From: Escallonia rubra
Taxonomy: Eukaryota; Streptophyta; Magnoliopsida; Escalloniales; Escalloniaceae
NCBI GenBank assembly: GCA_033065855.1
Contig: JAVXUO010000310.1
Span: 930,001-994,000, forward strand
Direction of reading: 5' to 3'
DNA: 64,000 nucleotides
Both the position numbers and the translations under genes were made by a program. The notes beneath the pieces were generated by a model. That model saw nothing but the letters and a program-made list of their open reading frames with translations. It did not search any database and was not told the DNA's origin. How positions within the stretch are numbered: the stretch's first letter is position 1; the number at the start of each line of letters is the position of its first letter. This document shows positions 25,301-37,300 of this stretch, piece by piece.

Positions 25301-28300
25301 CTTGTATATAGAGTATTCTAGAATACTATTGTAGCTTGTAAATATTTAGAGATTTTTCCAGAGTATACGAGGTTGTAATTGGAGGGTGTAGGGTCGATTG
25401 ATCTTGCCATTCCTTGAGGAGGTGGGATAATATAAACATGGGATGGCTCATTTGCCCAAACCATCGATGAGCATTGTATTTAGAGCATTTATCAGTACAA
25501 GCTCTCTTCCAAAATTCTCTGTGTTCTTTCTACCTCTCTCCCCTTACTTTCTTAGTGCTGGCTTGACTGACTTAGCAACTCAGAGGCGATGACATTGTCT
25601 AAGGCCACATGGTTAGCTTGTTAATCTAGAAGTTTGTGACCGGTGTTTTAGAGTGGGTCGATCCCGCCATGGACAATTGCAGCGTTTCTGAAGTTTTGGA
25701 AGAGAGGACAGTCGCAAAGGAATAGAAGGATTGATGTAAGTCTCACGATGCTGTCTTTGCTATGGAAGGTCGCATGGTTAGATGCAAGGTCGCTACGTCA
25801 AATGTCAAGGGGCAGCTTGAAATACTAGAGCAAACCATGGAGGAAATCGAAGAAAAGGTTGGTGCCAAGTAGGAGAAGCTCCATGACAGCATGCTCGAGG
25901 CCATTAAGTCCACTAGTGACCCGTGGTGGAATGACTATGGTCTTTGAGGCAAAGGTGTTGCAGGCCTTGGCAAGTCTTCAAGCCCAATTCGATGGAATGA
26001 AAGGCTGGTTTGGAGGAGACGAGGTCGAATGTGGCTATGTGCAAGTGTGCTGTGGCCACTGCTGGAGACAATACTGAAGAAAATTCTTGAATTCTATATC
26101 TGAAAATGATTCGATACAAAACCTTTATATGACAAGGTATCGCTGTTCTAAGAAAGTTTGACATATTGCTATTCTAGGAAAAGTTTGACATATTTCTATT
26201 CTAGGAAAGTTTGACATACTGCTAATCTCTAGAAATCAGGAAACTATTATCTAAACAGAACTACGTCTATAGTTACGGTTATTCAGAGAAATCCTGGGAT
26301 TTCCATCAATTCCAACACTCCCCCTCAAGCTGGGGAGTAGACTTTTTATATCCTTAGCTTGCTCACAATCCTCTGGAATGCTGAAGTTGTAAATCCTTTA
26401 GTTAAGATGTCTCCTAATTGGCCCTCTGTAGATCTATAGGGAGCGCAAGTCAATCCACTTTCAAGTTTTCCTTTATGAAATGTCTGTCAACTTTCACGTG
26501 TTTAGTTTTCTCATGCTGAACCGGATTATGAGCTATGTTGATTGCACACTTGTTGTCACAAAAAACCTTCATTGGGGTCTCCAGTTTAATCTTCAAGTCT
26601 TTGAGGATAATCTTGAGCCATAACATCTCACAAGTTCCTTGTGCCATCGCACAAGGAAATGTAGCTTTTGGAACGAATCCAAAATCGGTCTTTGTTGGAG
26701 TGAGGGTTGTTGGAGAGTAGCGAGAGGTGATTTATTCCGATTATTCACTTGGTCACTAGGTAACTCAAGATAACAAAGACCATGTCTTACCCTAGCATGT
26801 CCAATCGTCCTTCTCTAACTTGGTCCTGATATACACAAGAAATATGAGAAAACACTACATTGCAGTTTAGATCCTTTGTAAGTTGATGTATAAACACAAG
26901 ATTTATAGATAATTTAGGTATATGTAGCACGTTATAAAGGGTCATGGATGGACTTAGGACGATGTCTCCTTGGCCGGCAACAATGGCTAGGGATCCATTG
27001 GTAATAGCTGTTTTTTCAGTTGCTAGGACATGGATGGTAAGTGAGGAAATTGTGTGAAGAATGACTCATATGATCGGTTGCCCCAGAATCAATAACCCAT
27101 GAATTTCAAAATCTGAACCAAAGGCACTTAAAGCAAAAGATGAATGAAGCTTACCCGAATTTGCAAAGGAGATGTCTCTAGTGAATCAACAAGTGATATG
27201 AGCCTTCCAATGTCTTCTTTGTTGGATTCATTGTCCTCTCTGAGACTGGAATTTACATCACTATGTGACTTGTCTTCCCTAGATTGAGTTATGTGCACCT
27301 GGCTTTGATGTTTTTCACTTCTATGTCCTATATTCCACTGAGAACTTTATGGTTTTCCATGAAACTTCCAGCACTGCTCTTTGGTATGACGAGGCCTTTT
27401 GCAGTAAGTACACTGTATGTTATTTTTGTTTAAGGGCTGAGACTCCATTTGCCCAACTTCTGAATTTGCAGTGGATGTAGATGTTTTTTCAGTATTAAAC
27501 TTTGCTTTCTGATCAATAATTTCTCCAACATTGTTGATCCTTCAACCAGTTGAGAGGAAAGCATAACTCCCCTTCGACATTCTTCAGCATTGATGATGGA
27601 TATGATAGTCTCATTCAATGAAGGTAAATCCTCTTTTCCCAAAATATCCAGTTCTCTCTTTATCAAACTCAACATTTAATCTGACGAGAAAATCATCACT
27701 TCGATTCTTTTCAATGAAGTTCTTTGACACACCTGCATCGTGGCTGCACTTCATCTCAATGCACCGATAGTGATCCATCTCTTGCCATAGATTCTTCAAG
27801 AGATTCACATACTCCTTGATTTAGTGATCTCCTTATTTGGTGTCCGAGATTTTACTCTTAATCTAAAAGACTCGAGCAACATCTTTTACCTTAGAATAGG
27901 TTGTTGTGCGGCTCCCCATATTTCTTCAGACATTGGTAGAAACATAAATTAGTGACATGACCATGGAGTCCTCTTCATCCCAAGCACCAAATTCGGGATC
28001 TCCCTTTCAGAAATTAGTGACATGACCATGTACCAAGGAGATGACTCAATTAATTTTCCCTTCCCTTTCAGAAAGGTTCGAACCACTTGAGACCACTTCA
28101 TAGAATTTTTGTCACTGAATCTGTTGGCAGATTGACTCAATTAACCTACTGTTTGATTGAGTGTTACCTCTTCCGATTGGGATCTAGGAGCTTTCTCGGT
28201 TGTGGAAGTATGTTGAAACCCTTTTGAAATAGGAATTAAATGGAAAAGAATGGTGATGAAGATCAATGGGGACGAAACGTTGGATACAGGGCAATGAAGG

Positions 28301-31300
28301 CCGAAAAATAAGAACGGAAACTACTGTAAGAAATTTGAGAAATGGAGGTTGAACTTAAAAGTGTGCAAAAAGTCTGTTTTTGACCTGAAAACACGGTAGA
28401 AACAAGTATGACGAGATTATCAGTATGTGTTTTCAGGGCACAAACAACAGCAGTATAGTCTCAGTAATGAAGGCCTGTGTGACGAGGTTTATGATCTCAG
28501 AAAAGAGCCTAAAGCTCTAATGCCATGAAGAAAATTCTAGAATTCTACATTTGAAAATGATTCGATACAAAAATGTTTATACAACAATGTATCGCTAATC
28601 TAGGAGAGTTTGACATATCACTCTTCTAGGAAAGTTTGACGTACTGCAGTCTTTAGAAATTTGGAAACTATTATTTACTGATTTACAGCTAATATCCTAT
28701 ACTTGGAAATACAACTCTATCTCTATAATTACTGTTATTCAAAGGAATCTTGGGATTTCCATCAATTCTGAATTTTCCAAAAATACCACCATATATGGCC
28801 GCTTTACCGCAAAAGCTAGGGAGGCGCCTAAACCTAAGGAATATGACGACAAGAGGCACACCAAAGAAATTGACAACTTCCTATGGCAATTCGAAGGCCA
28901 CTTTGACGCCCTAAACTTGGAGGAACACACGAAGATACATTGCTACTCTCCATCTCACCAAGAGAGCTATGGTATGGTGGCGAAGGAAGCACGCGGAGAT
29001 GGAAAAAGGTATATGCACGATTGCCACTTGGGAGGCATATAAAGAGGAACTCAAGAAACAGTTCTACCCCTAGAATGTCACCCGCAATACCCAAAAGAGG
29101 TTGAAGGAATTGAGGCACGACCGGTCTATCTAGGACTATGTGAAGGACTTCTTCAATCTCATGCTCCAAATCACTAACATGATTTGAGGAGGACTTGCTT
29201 TTCAAATTTATTGACAGTCTCAAGCCATGGGTAGCCGAAGAATTTCGTTGCCATAGGTGAAAGTATTGGTCGAGAGTGCAAAGCAAAGAAAGGTGACCAT
29301 GCTAAAGGTGGGGCAGACAAGGGGTTGATCCCATTGGTGGCAATGACGGAGGGAGGCAAGACAATGGAGGAAACTATTGGAAGCCATACATGAAGCCTGG
29401 TGACAACTGCTGCTTGTGCAACGATACTCATTGGGCGAGGGACTCCCAAAGAAGAAGGTACTAAATGCGATCCTTGAGAAGAGGAAATGTAAGAGGAGGC
29501 CAAGATAGGGTGTCTCAAGCTACTCAACTTCTTGCTAGCTAGGCAAGTGACTCACGAGGTGGGTATTGCCCTCTCATGAATGTTGAGGGTCATATTAACG
29601 GCAAAACGACTCATCTTATGGTGATTATTGGGGTGTCTCCTGACTTTGTCCGCCGACGAGGTGGGAAGGTTGTGTTTGGACGTGTTTAAGGCAAATGGAT
29701 GGCTTAAGACGCTGAACTCTTAAGCCAAGCCCTTAGACGAGTAGCTCTAGGCGTAGGGCTACAATCTGGTACTAGAAGTGGCAAGGTGGACTTCTCTGTG
29801 GAACATATAGATGACTTTGACGTGGTGGTTGTCATGGAGTTTCTAAGACAGTTCAATGCCTTCCCAATGCCAAGGTGTAACTTTGTGTGCATCTTGGAGG
29901 ATTGACCACACATGATCCCGACTGTGACATTGCCCAAGACAGACAAGTCCAACTTGGGAGCGATATTTCTTTTGGCGATGCAAGTTTAGAAGAGCTTGAA
30001 GAAGCAGGAGCAGACTTAAATGCCAGCCCTGAAGGCCGATGAAGGCACGAAGGACAAGGATGGTGAACCCGCAAAACAAATCAAGGAAATCCTTGAGTAC
30101 AAGGATGTCATGCCACCTGAGTAGCCCAAGAAGCTACCACCAAGGTGTAAGGTGGACCACAACATCAAGTTGATACCAGGACCAACGCCACCCGCCAAGG
30201 CACCTTACGACATGTCACCATTGGACTTGAAGGAGCTAAGGAGGCAGCTTAAGGAACTATTGGATGCGGGACATATCTAGCCTTCCCTAGCACTATATGG
30301 AGCACCGGTCTTGTCCCAGATGAAGCACGATAGGATGCGTCACTTGTCCATTAACTACTAGGCTCTAAATAATGAACAGATCCAAGATGTACTCCTACAA
30401 GTAAAGGGAGTTTGAGTAGATATTGGTTATGCTTGAAAGGTGGTTATGCTCTCAACATGGTGTTGATGAAGAACAAGTATCCTATCCCTCTCATTGCCGA
30501 TTCATTCGATCAACTTGAGCAGGCTAAGTAGACCAAGCTAGACCCGAGGTTAGGGTACTATCAAAAGTGGATTGCCGAAGGAGATGAACCAAAGACCACA
30601 TGTGTGGCTCATTATGGTACGTATGAGTTTCTACTGATGCCTTTTGGCCTTACCAATGCCCCAACCGTGTTTTATAGTCTCATGATCAAGATTTTCCATG
30701 CCTACTTGGACCAGTTTGTCGTCGTGCACTTGGGCGACATTGTCATCTACAGTAACACATTCGAGGAGCATGTCGAACTCCTCTGAACTGTGTTCAAGTG
30801 CTTAAGGAGAAATCAGTTGCATGCCAAGAACGAGGAGTGCTCGTTTCGCGAGGTAAGAAGTACAATTTCTGGAACATGTAATAAATGATTATCGGCTTAC
30901 GATGGACAACGCAAAGGGGAAGGCAATTGAGGAATGGGAGCCACCAAGGTACCCGTGAGGTATTTTCTTGGTCTTTTCAACTACTAGCGGCAGTTTATCA
31001 AAGAATATTCAGCCGAAGCAGCATACTTACAGACTTGCTCAAGAACAGTAAGCCGTGGGAGTGGTCCGCATGACGCCAAAATGTCTTTGACGGTTTGAAG
31101 AAGGTAGTGATGGAGAAACCTGTCTTGGTGCCACCAAATTACACCAAGCCTTATGAGGTGCATACAGTGCTTTAGATTTCGGTATTGTGAGGGGTGGTAA
31201 TATAGGAGGGGCATCCTATTCCCTATGGAAGCCGGAAACTCAACGACACAGGGGTGGTACATCGATTAAGAGGAGATGACAGGGGTGGTGCATTATCTTC

Positions 31301-34300
31301 ATATATGGAGACATTATTTGCTCGGATCCAAGTTTTTGATGAAGACGGACAACGTGGCGACTAATGAATTCTAGACATAGAAGAAGCTCAGTCCCGAACA
31401 AGCTCGTCGGTAACATTTCTTGGGAGAGTTCGGCCGTGTTGGAGTAGAAGCCCGACAAGGCAAACCTCGTGGCCTACACACTTGGTCGAATGGCGAAGTG
31501 GGCCGCCATTTTGAAGACCCCTGGGGGGTTGCTTGACATGGTGCCAACAGGCTTAGAGCATGATCCTTTGGCCAAGAGAATTTTTGAGAAAATGGCCAGG
31601 GAAGACGAAACAATTTTGGGTGGAAGATGGCTTACTTCTAACTGTGGGTCGGCGAATCTACCTTCCAAAGTGGGAGAGCCTGTGGTGAAACATCATAGAG
31701 GAGTTTCGTGACACGTAGTGTGTCTGACGTCCTGGAACTACAGTGTTGCTCTAGGCATGCTACTACTGGCCTTGGATACGAGACGAGGTCGAGCTCTATG
31801 TCAAGATGTGTCTTGTGAGCCAACTAGACAGAATGGAAAATCTGGGGGACTTTTGGAGCCATTACCTATACCGGATCGTCAATGGGAGAGCGCCAATATG
31901 GACTTTATCTCAGCTTTGCCAGACTTGGAGGGTTTGGAAGCATATTGGTGGTGGTTGATCAGTTTTCTAAGTATGGCGCGTTCATTGCTGCCCGGAAGGA
32001 CTGCAAAGCGGAGAAGGCAACCCATTTGTTCTTCAAGAATGTGGTGAAGTAGTGGGGCTTGCCTGAGATGATTGTCGGTGACTGTGACCCATGGTTCACA
32101 AGGAGGTTTTGGATGGAACTCGTGGCTTGATGGGTTATCTTTACACTTCTTTACGAGTTTTAATCCACAAAACGATGGTCAGCAAGAGTGGGTTAACGCC
32201 CTCTTGGAGCAATACTTAAGGCCCTTTGTGAGTGCCAACTAGTAAGATTTGGTCAAGTTTCTTGTTGTGGTCCAATTCTCCTATAATTTACCGAGGAGCG
32301 AGGACATAAAGAAGAGCCTATTCCAGCTGCAATGGGATCAGGCTTCAGGGTAAAGAGCCCATGAGCTTTCCAGATAGCTAACTCATGGCATGAGCAGGCC
32401 GATATTGCATGTTCCTACCTTGACAAGGCTCTAAAGAAAATGAAGAAGTGGGTTGACAAGAAGAGAGGTCGAATTCTAAGTAGGTACTTCATGCTCATCA
32501 AAGTGAACACACAAGCAACATAAGAGGTTGCGTGGCTTACACAAAGGGCTAGTTCGACATTAGGAGGGACCTTTGCCTGTTTTTGCCTAGGTGTGCAAAG
32601 CGTCGTAGGGGGCGGAGTTACCACCAAACTTAAGCTTCACCTGGTTTACCATGTCAATTGCCTCAAGCCATTCCATGCCGACAAGGAAGACTCCGATCAG
32701 GGCGAGTCTAAGCGAGCACTGCACCACTATCACAACATCATTCGACAAAGGGGCTGATGCGATTGAGTCATTCAGGGTGATCAGGGAAAAGCATCATCCC
32801 CCTTGTCTAGAGTATTTTGGTGAGATGGAAGGGATTGCCAGAGAGCAAAGCTAGTTGGGAACCTGCGGATACTTTGTGTGTCAATTCCAAGACATGATTC
32901 GGGCATATCATGAAGTAGACGCGTCAAGGGCGTCGCAGGCATAGATGGGGGAGAATTTCCCATACGCCAAATTTTGAATTCTTGTCCATCCAGGACGCCT
33001 ATGTAGATGCTTACCGGACACATTATCGCTTAGTTGGACGGACTGTATGGTAACCTCTAGAATATCCATGGCTGCTCCTGTTACTCTTGTACATAGTAGA
33101 GTATTCTGCAGTGGTATGGTAGCTGTATATTGTAGCGTATCTAGAGATATCCTCTAAGTATTCAAGGTTGTAATTTTACACTGTGAGGTCTTATTTACCC
33201 AACTATCCGTTAAGGAGGTGGGATACTATAGAAAGGGGAAGGCTCATTTTATCAAACAATCAATGACATTGTACTTGAGTGTTTATCAATTCAAGCTTTC
33301 TATTCCAAAGTTCTCTTTATGTACTCTCCCTCCTCCCTTCTCTCTCTCTCTCTCTCTCTCCCCCCCCCCCCGTGATTTCCTGGTGTTGGTTTGGCTTACT
33401 CAGCGACTCACGTGTAGTGACGTTGTCTAAAGACCACATAGTTAGCTTGTTAATCTATAAGTCCATAACATAGTGTTTATGCTCATAGTTTTTGTGATTG
33501 ACAAACTAGGGTTAGGGTTTAGAAGCAATAAAGAGGGGTCTAATTGACTGATTAGGGCTGTTTAGGGTGCTGCGCTGAGTACTTGTTTTTGGTAATTTTT
33601 GATGGCAAACGATACAAGAAAAGCAAATATTGAAGGATAGGAAAACCTTAGGAGTCTCATTAAGGCCTTCTAGAGTCTCACCTAATCGAAAATCTATCTA
33701 GTCTCACCATTGAAAAGGGAAAGCAAATTTGCTTCTGAAATTTTTGTTCATCAACTCTCCCTTGATTCTGCTTTCAATGCCTGCTTATATAGGAAAACTG
33801 GAGAGCTTTCCTACAAGAAGAATCTAGAAGATTACTAAAAGAAGCCTAGACTTAGTCTTACTAATTATTGGAGTCCTAAATAACCTATAGCAAGTAGATA
33901 TAGAAATTATTAAAACTTTCTCACTAGCCATAATAACCAGAATTCGATTTCGACCAGAACTATTAAAATACCTGTAATGATCTAAGCTTGTAATACAACC
34001 GCATATGTATGCTTTCTTTTCTTTTGTTTCCACGAATACATGGACCCGGCTTTTTGGGGCAAAGTATCGTGTCGACTCGACACGATATGGTTATGGGATC
34101 TGTATTGGTCACGCCATGTGCCAGACGGGCACACCACGTTGCCTAATGGAGAGACATCTCTGCAAATCACTCAAGCCTATACACACATGTGATTATGAAA
34201 TTTCAAAAGTATGCAGATTTGGCTCCTCTCAAATATACCATTCACCTAATCTCACAGATAGACTCTTAGATGTTTAACACGTCGCGATACTAAAATTCAA

Positions 34301-37300
34301 TGACCGAGATCTGGCCATCAATATGCTATTTTACATGGACACTTGAAAATGCGTGAAGTAACCGTGTTGGGCACTCAACACTTGGACGTGGGTAGTGGCT
34401 TTGTGTCTCTCATAGGACATGCTACTAAGAGCACTATCTTATAGTGTTTTTCTTACTTTCTTTATTTCTTTGAGATGACTTAAGTATTCAGTTAACACAA
34501 TATGCGCTATGTAAGTTACCATATTTACCCTAAGAACAACTGAAAATTAACAGCAGGTATGAGTTTTTTCTGCTGTCCCTGTCTCTTGGGTTATGAAAAG
34601 TGGAAAAATCCGACGCTTGGCCACATATCCGTCATGGACACTTGTAGCGAGTCCATGTAGCATAGTCATATATAAAGCCTTTAACTAAAGTTAAACCATA
34701 TAAAGCTCTCTGTAGCACATGGCAGTAACTTCAGCTTTGCCAATCTGTATAGGCGGCTTCAGGTGTGGGGTGAGTTCTTTTTTGATTTTCCGTGGAGTTG
34801 GGGACAGATTCATCGCCAATCGTCTCCAGAGCAAAGTTCCATATGTAGCTTAGTAACAAATATTGGGGATAAGTGTAAGATGTTTATAATTTTTGAGGAG
34901 CTCGGTGGTGTCAATGGAAAAGGGAAAAAGTTTTTGTACATGTGATGCTAAACACGATGATTTTCAGCTACTGTCGCCGTATGTTTGAAGAGAATGACAC
35001 CACACAACTTATTAAACTTCGGATAGAATGTGCTGTCTGCCTTTACAGGAGGGATGCCGCGGGCGCGGGGTGGGGCGGGGGGGGTGGTGGTGGTTAGAGG
35101 AACAACGATTAGTTTATGAACCATAGAGAATGTTATTCAGTTATTTGATTTGGACAACCTTAAAACCTTTTTGCACATGTCAACTATCTATGTGTGCATA
35201 TGGTGAAATTGGATGAAAGAAATAATGCAGAGGATCCTACTCCAGATATTTGTATACACTGGTTTGCTTGCCGAGAAAGGAAAGGACAAAACAGGGAAGT
35301 TACACTGTAATCTGACATTTTGTTCCAAGTTGATAAAGTACGTGAGGATGAAAATCTGCTACACAACTATTGGATTGCCATGAACGAATTGCAACAGTAC
35401 CATGTTACGGGATAGCGCAATAGGAGATGCGTATTGCTGGGTAGTGGGGTAGAATGAGGTGTACTATATCTGAAGATATAGGTGGAACATTGTATTTGGG
35501 CCCTTGATTCCTTCCTTTCGAAATTTCATCCCAGTCCTTTCTTCACTCTACTCAAATGTTGCCATGAAATCCTTAATTGTTGCCTTCTATTTTTTTAGCG
35601 AGGTCAAAAGAGTTAAGCCTGATATATATGTTGGAAAGTTCTATGAGCAACCAGTAACTTAACCTGGTATCAGAGCTTCAGACGCGCAAGGCCTTAGATC
35701 AACTTGTTCGCCTGTATTACTCAATTGCTGGCCACATGTGCTTGTGCATCTGGTGGGGCGCACCTGGATTTATTTTAATTTTTTAGTCACATGCAGTTAG
35801 GGGCTTGCAGCCTTGCACGTGAAGGGGACACGTGGGTGTAACCATGATAGGGCTTAGTTTTTAGAGCAAGTATATACTTGATAACAACCTTGTGGGTTTA
35901 TTGGTTGTGAAGACAAATGTTTTGAGCTCTTTTATTGCTCTAATTCTAGTATTACGGTTAGTTATTAGAACAAGTATTATGGATAAAATACTTGTGTTCT
36001 CTATATGTGTTTGATTTAGGTTGAATATCATGTTCGATGTTACATAACATTGCAGCTTTTATGGGTGAAAGAAAATCTGCAAGAATCCTGGTCTTTGGCA
36101 TTTAGGTGGATGGACTTGAGCGACTGGCTATCATACAAGTACTCTCTGATTTTATCCAATCGTTTGCACGTGAAGTTCCCCACCCCCATCTCTTTTGAGG
36201 TTTTCAAAAACAATGTTCTTCTGATTGTGTAGAGCAACCGGAGATGATACTCGAAGCCTGTGCACTACAGTTTGCAAATGGACGTATCTAGGTCATGCAC
36301 ACATGCATCAAGTTAACGAGGACTCCCGAGATATGGAAGCTTCTGGATGGGATGATGAGTTCTGGGAGGAGATTGGCTTAGGTGACCTTGTGGATGGGCA
36401 TCATGCTAAGATAGGTATGCTTTCAATTTCCTTTTCGTTATTCAAATTTTCTCTCTCCGATAGATCTTCACAGAGGTTGAGCCTTGGCACAACTATAACA
36501 CTCCCTCCAGGTAAGGCTCCGTAAATCAACCCTCCCACATTCCCCCAATGGGGGGGAGAGCCTTGTGCACCTAGCCGCCCTTTTATAGGGATTTACAGCA
36601 ACTTCTTGTGTCATCATTGTTAATACTGTATTAATTGCTGGGACTAGGCTCCTCTCGTGTCCATTACAACTTTCACACCACATGTTTGGATGGCAGGCAC
36701 GCGGCTAAAAAAAATCAAGGTCCAGATTTCACCACTTTGTGTAATAGTTTTAATCATAGTAAGGGGATAGCTGTCGGAAGTCTCTCTCCCTTCTCTCTCC
36801 TTAGTCTAACACCACCTACCACCAAGGCCAACATCTAAAGCTCTGAATCTATATTTAGTGCTATATCGAGAGGTGTTGCTGATTAGTTTCATCCCCCCTC
36901 TTTTTTCTGTGAATTTCCTCCCTGATAGAATACTATTTCCAAGTTTCCAAGCAATATGCTGGGCAATCCAGATCCGAACACATCGTCTTCTAATTTGTAC
37001 CTGATATCGAGTTATTTGGACGTTTCAATACTGTCATCGAGCAATGCAGACTAATTGTATTTAGATTTGCACTGGATCACCAAACATATCATCATAAGCG
37101 TCCAAATAAACATCAGTTTGGATCTGATTTTAATAGGACTGCTCCGTTAATTGGAGTCATGCTCACTGGTCACCGACATGCGGAACGGAGAACTCGACAT
37201 CACCCTCAAGTCTCTTCCTTGGTACCAATAGGTGATTAACCACGTGAGTTAAGGGTGAGTTGAGGATCATAATTACTTGGCCACACACGGGCTGTTAAAA

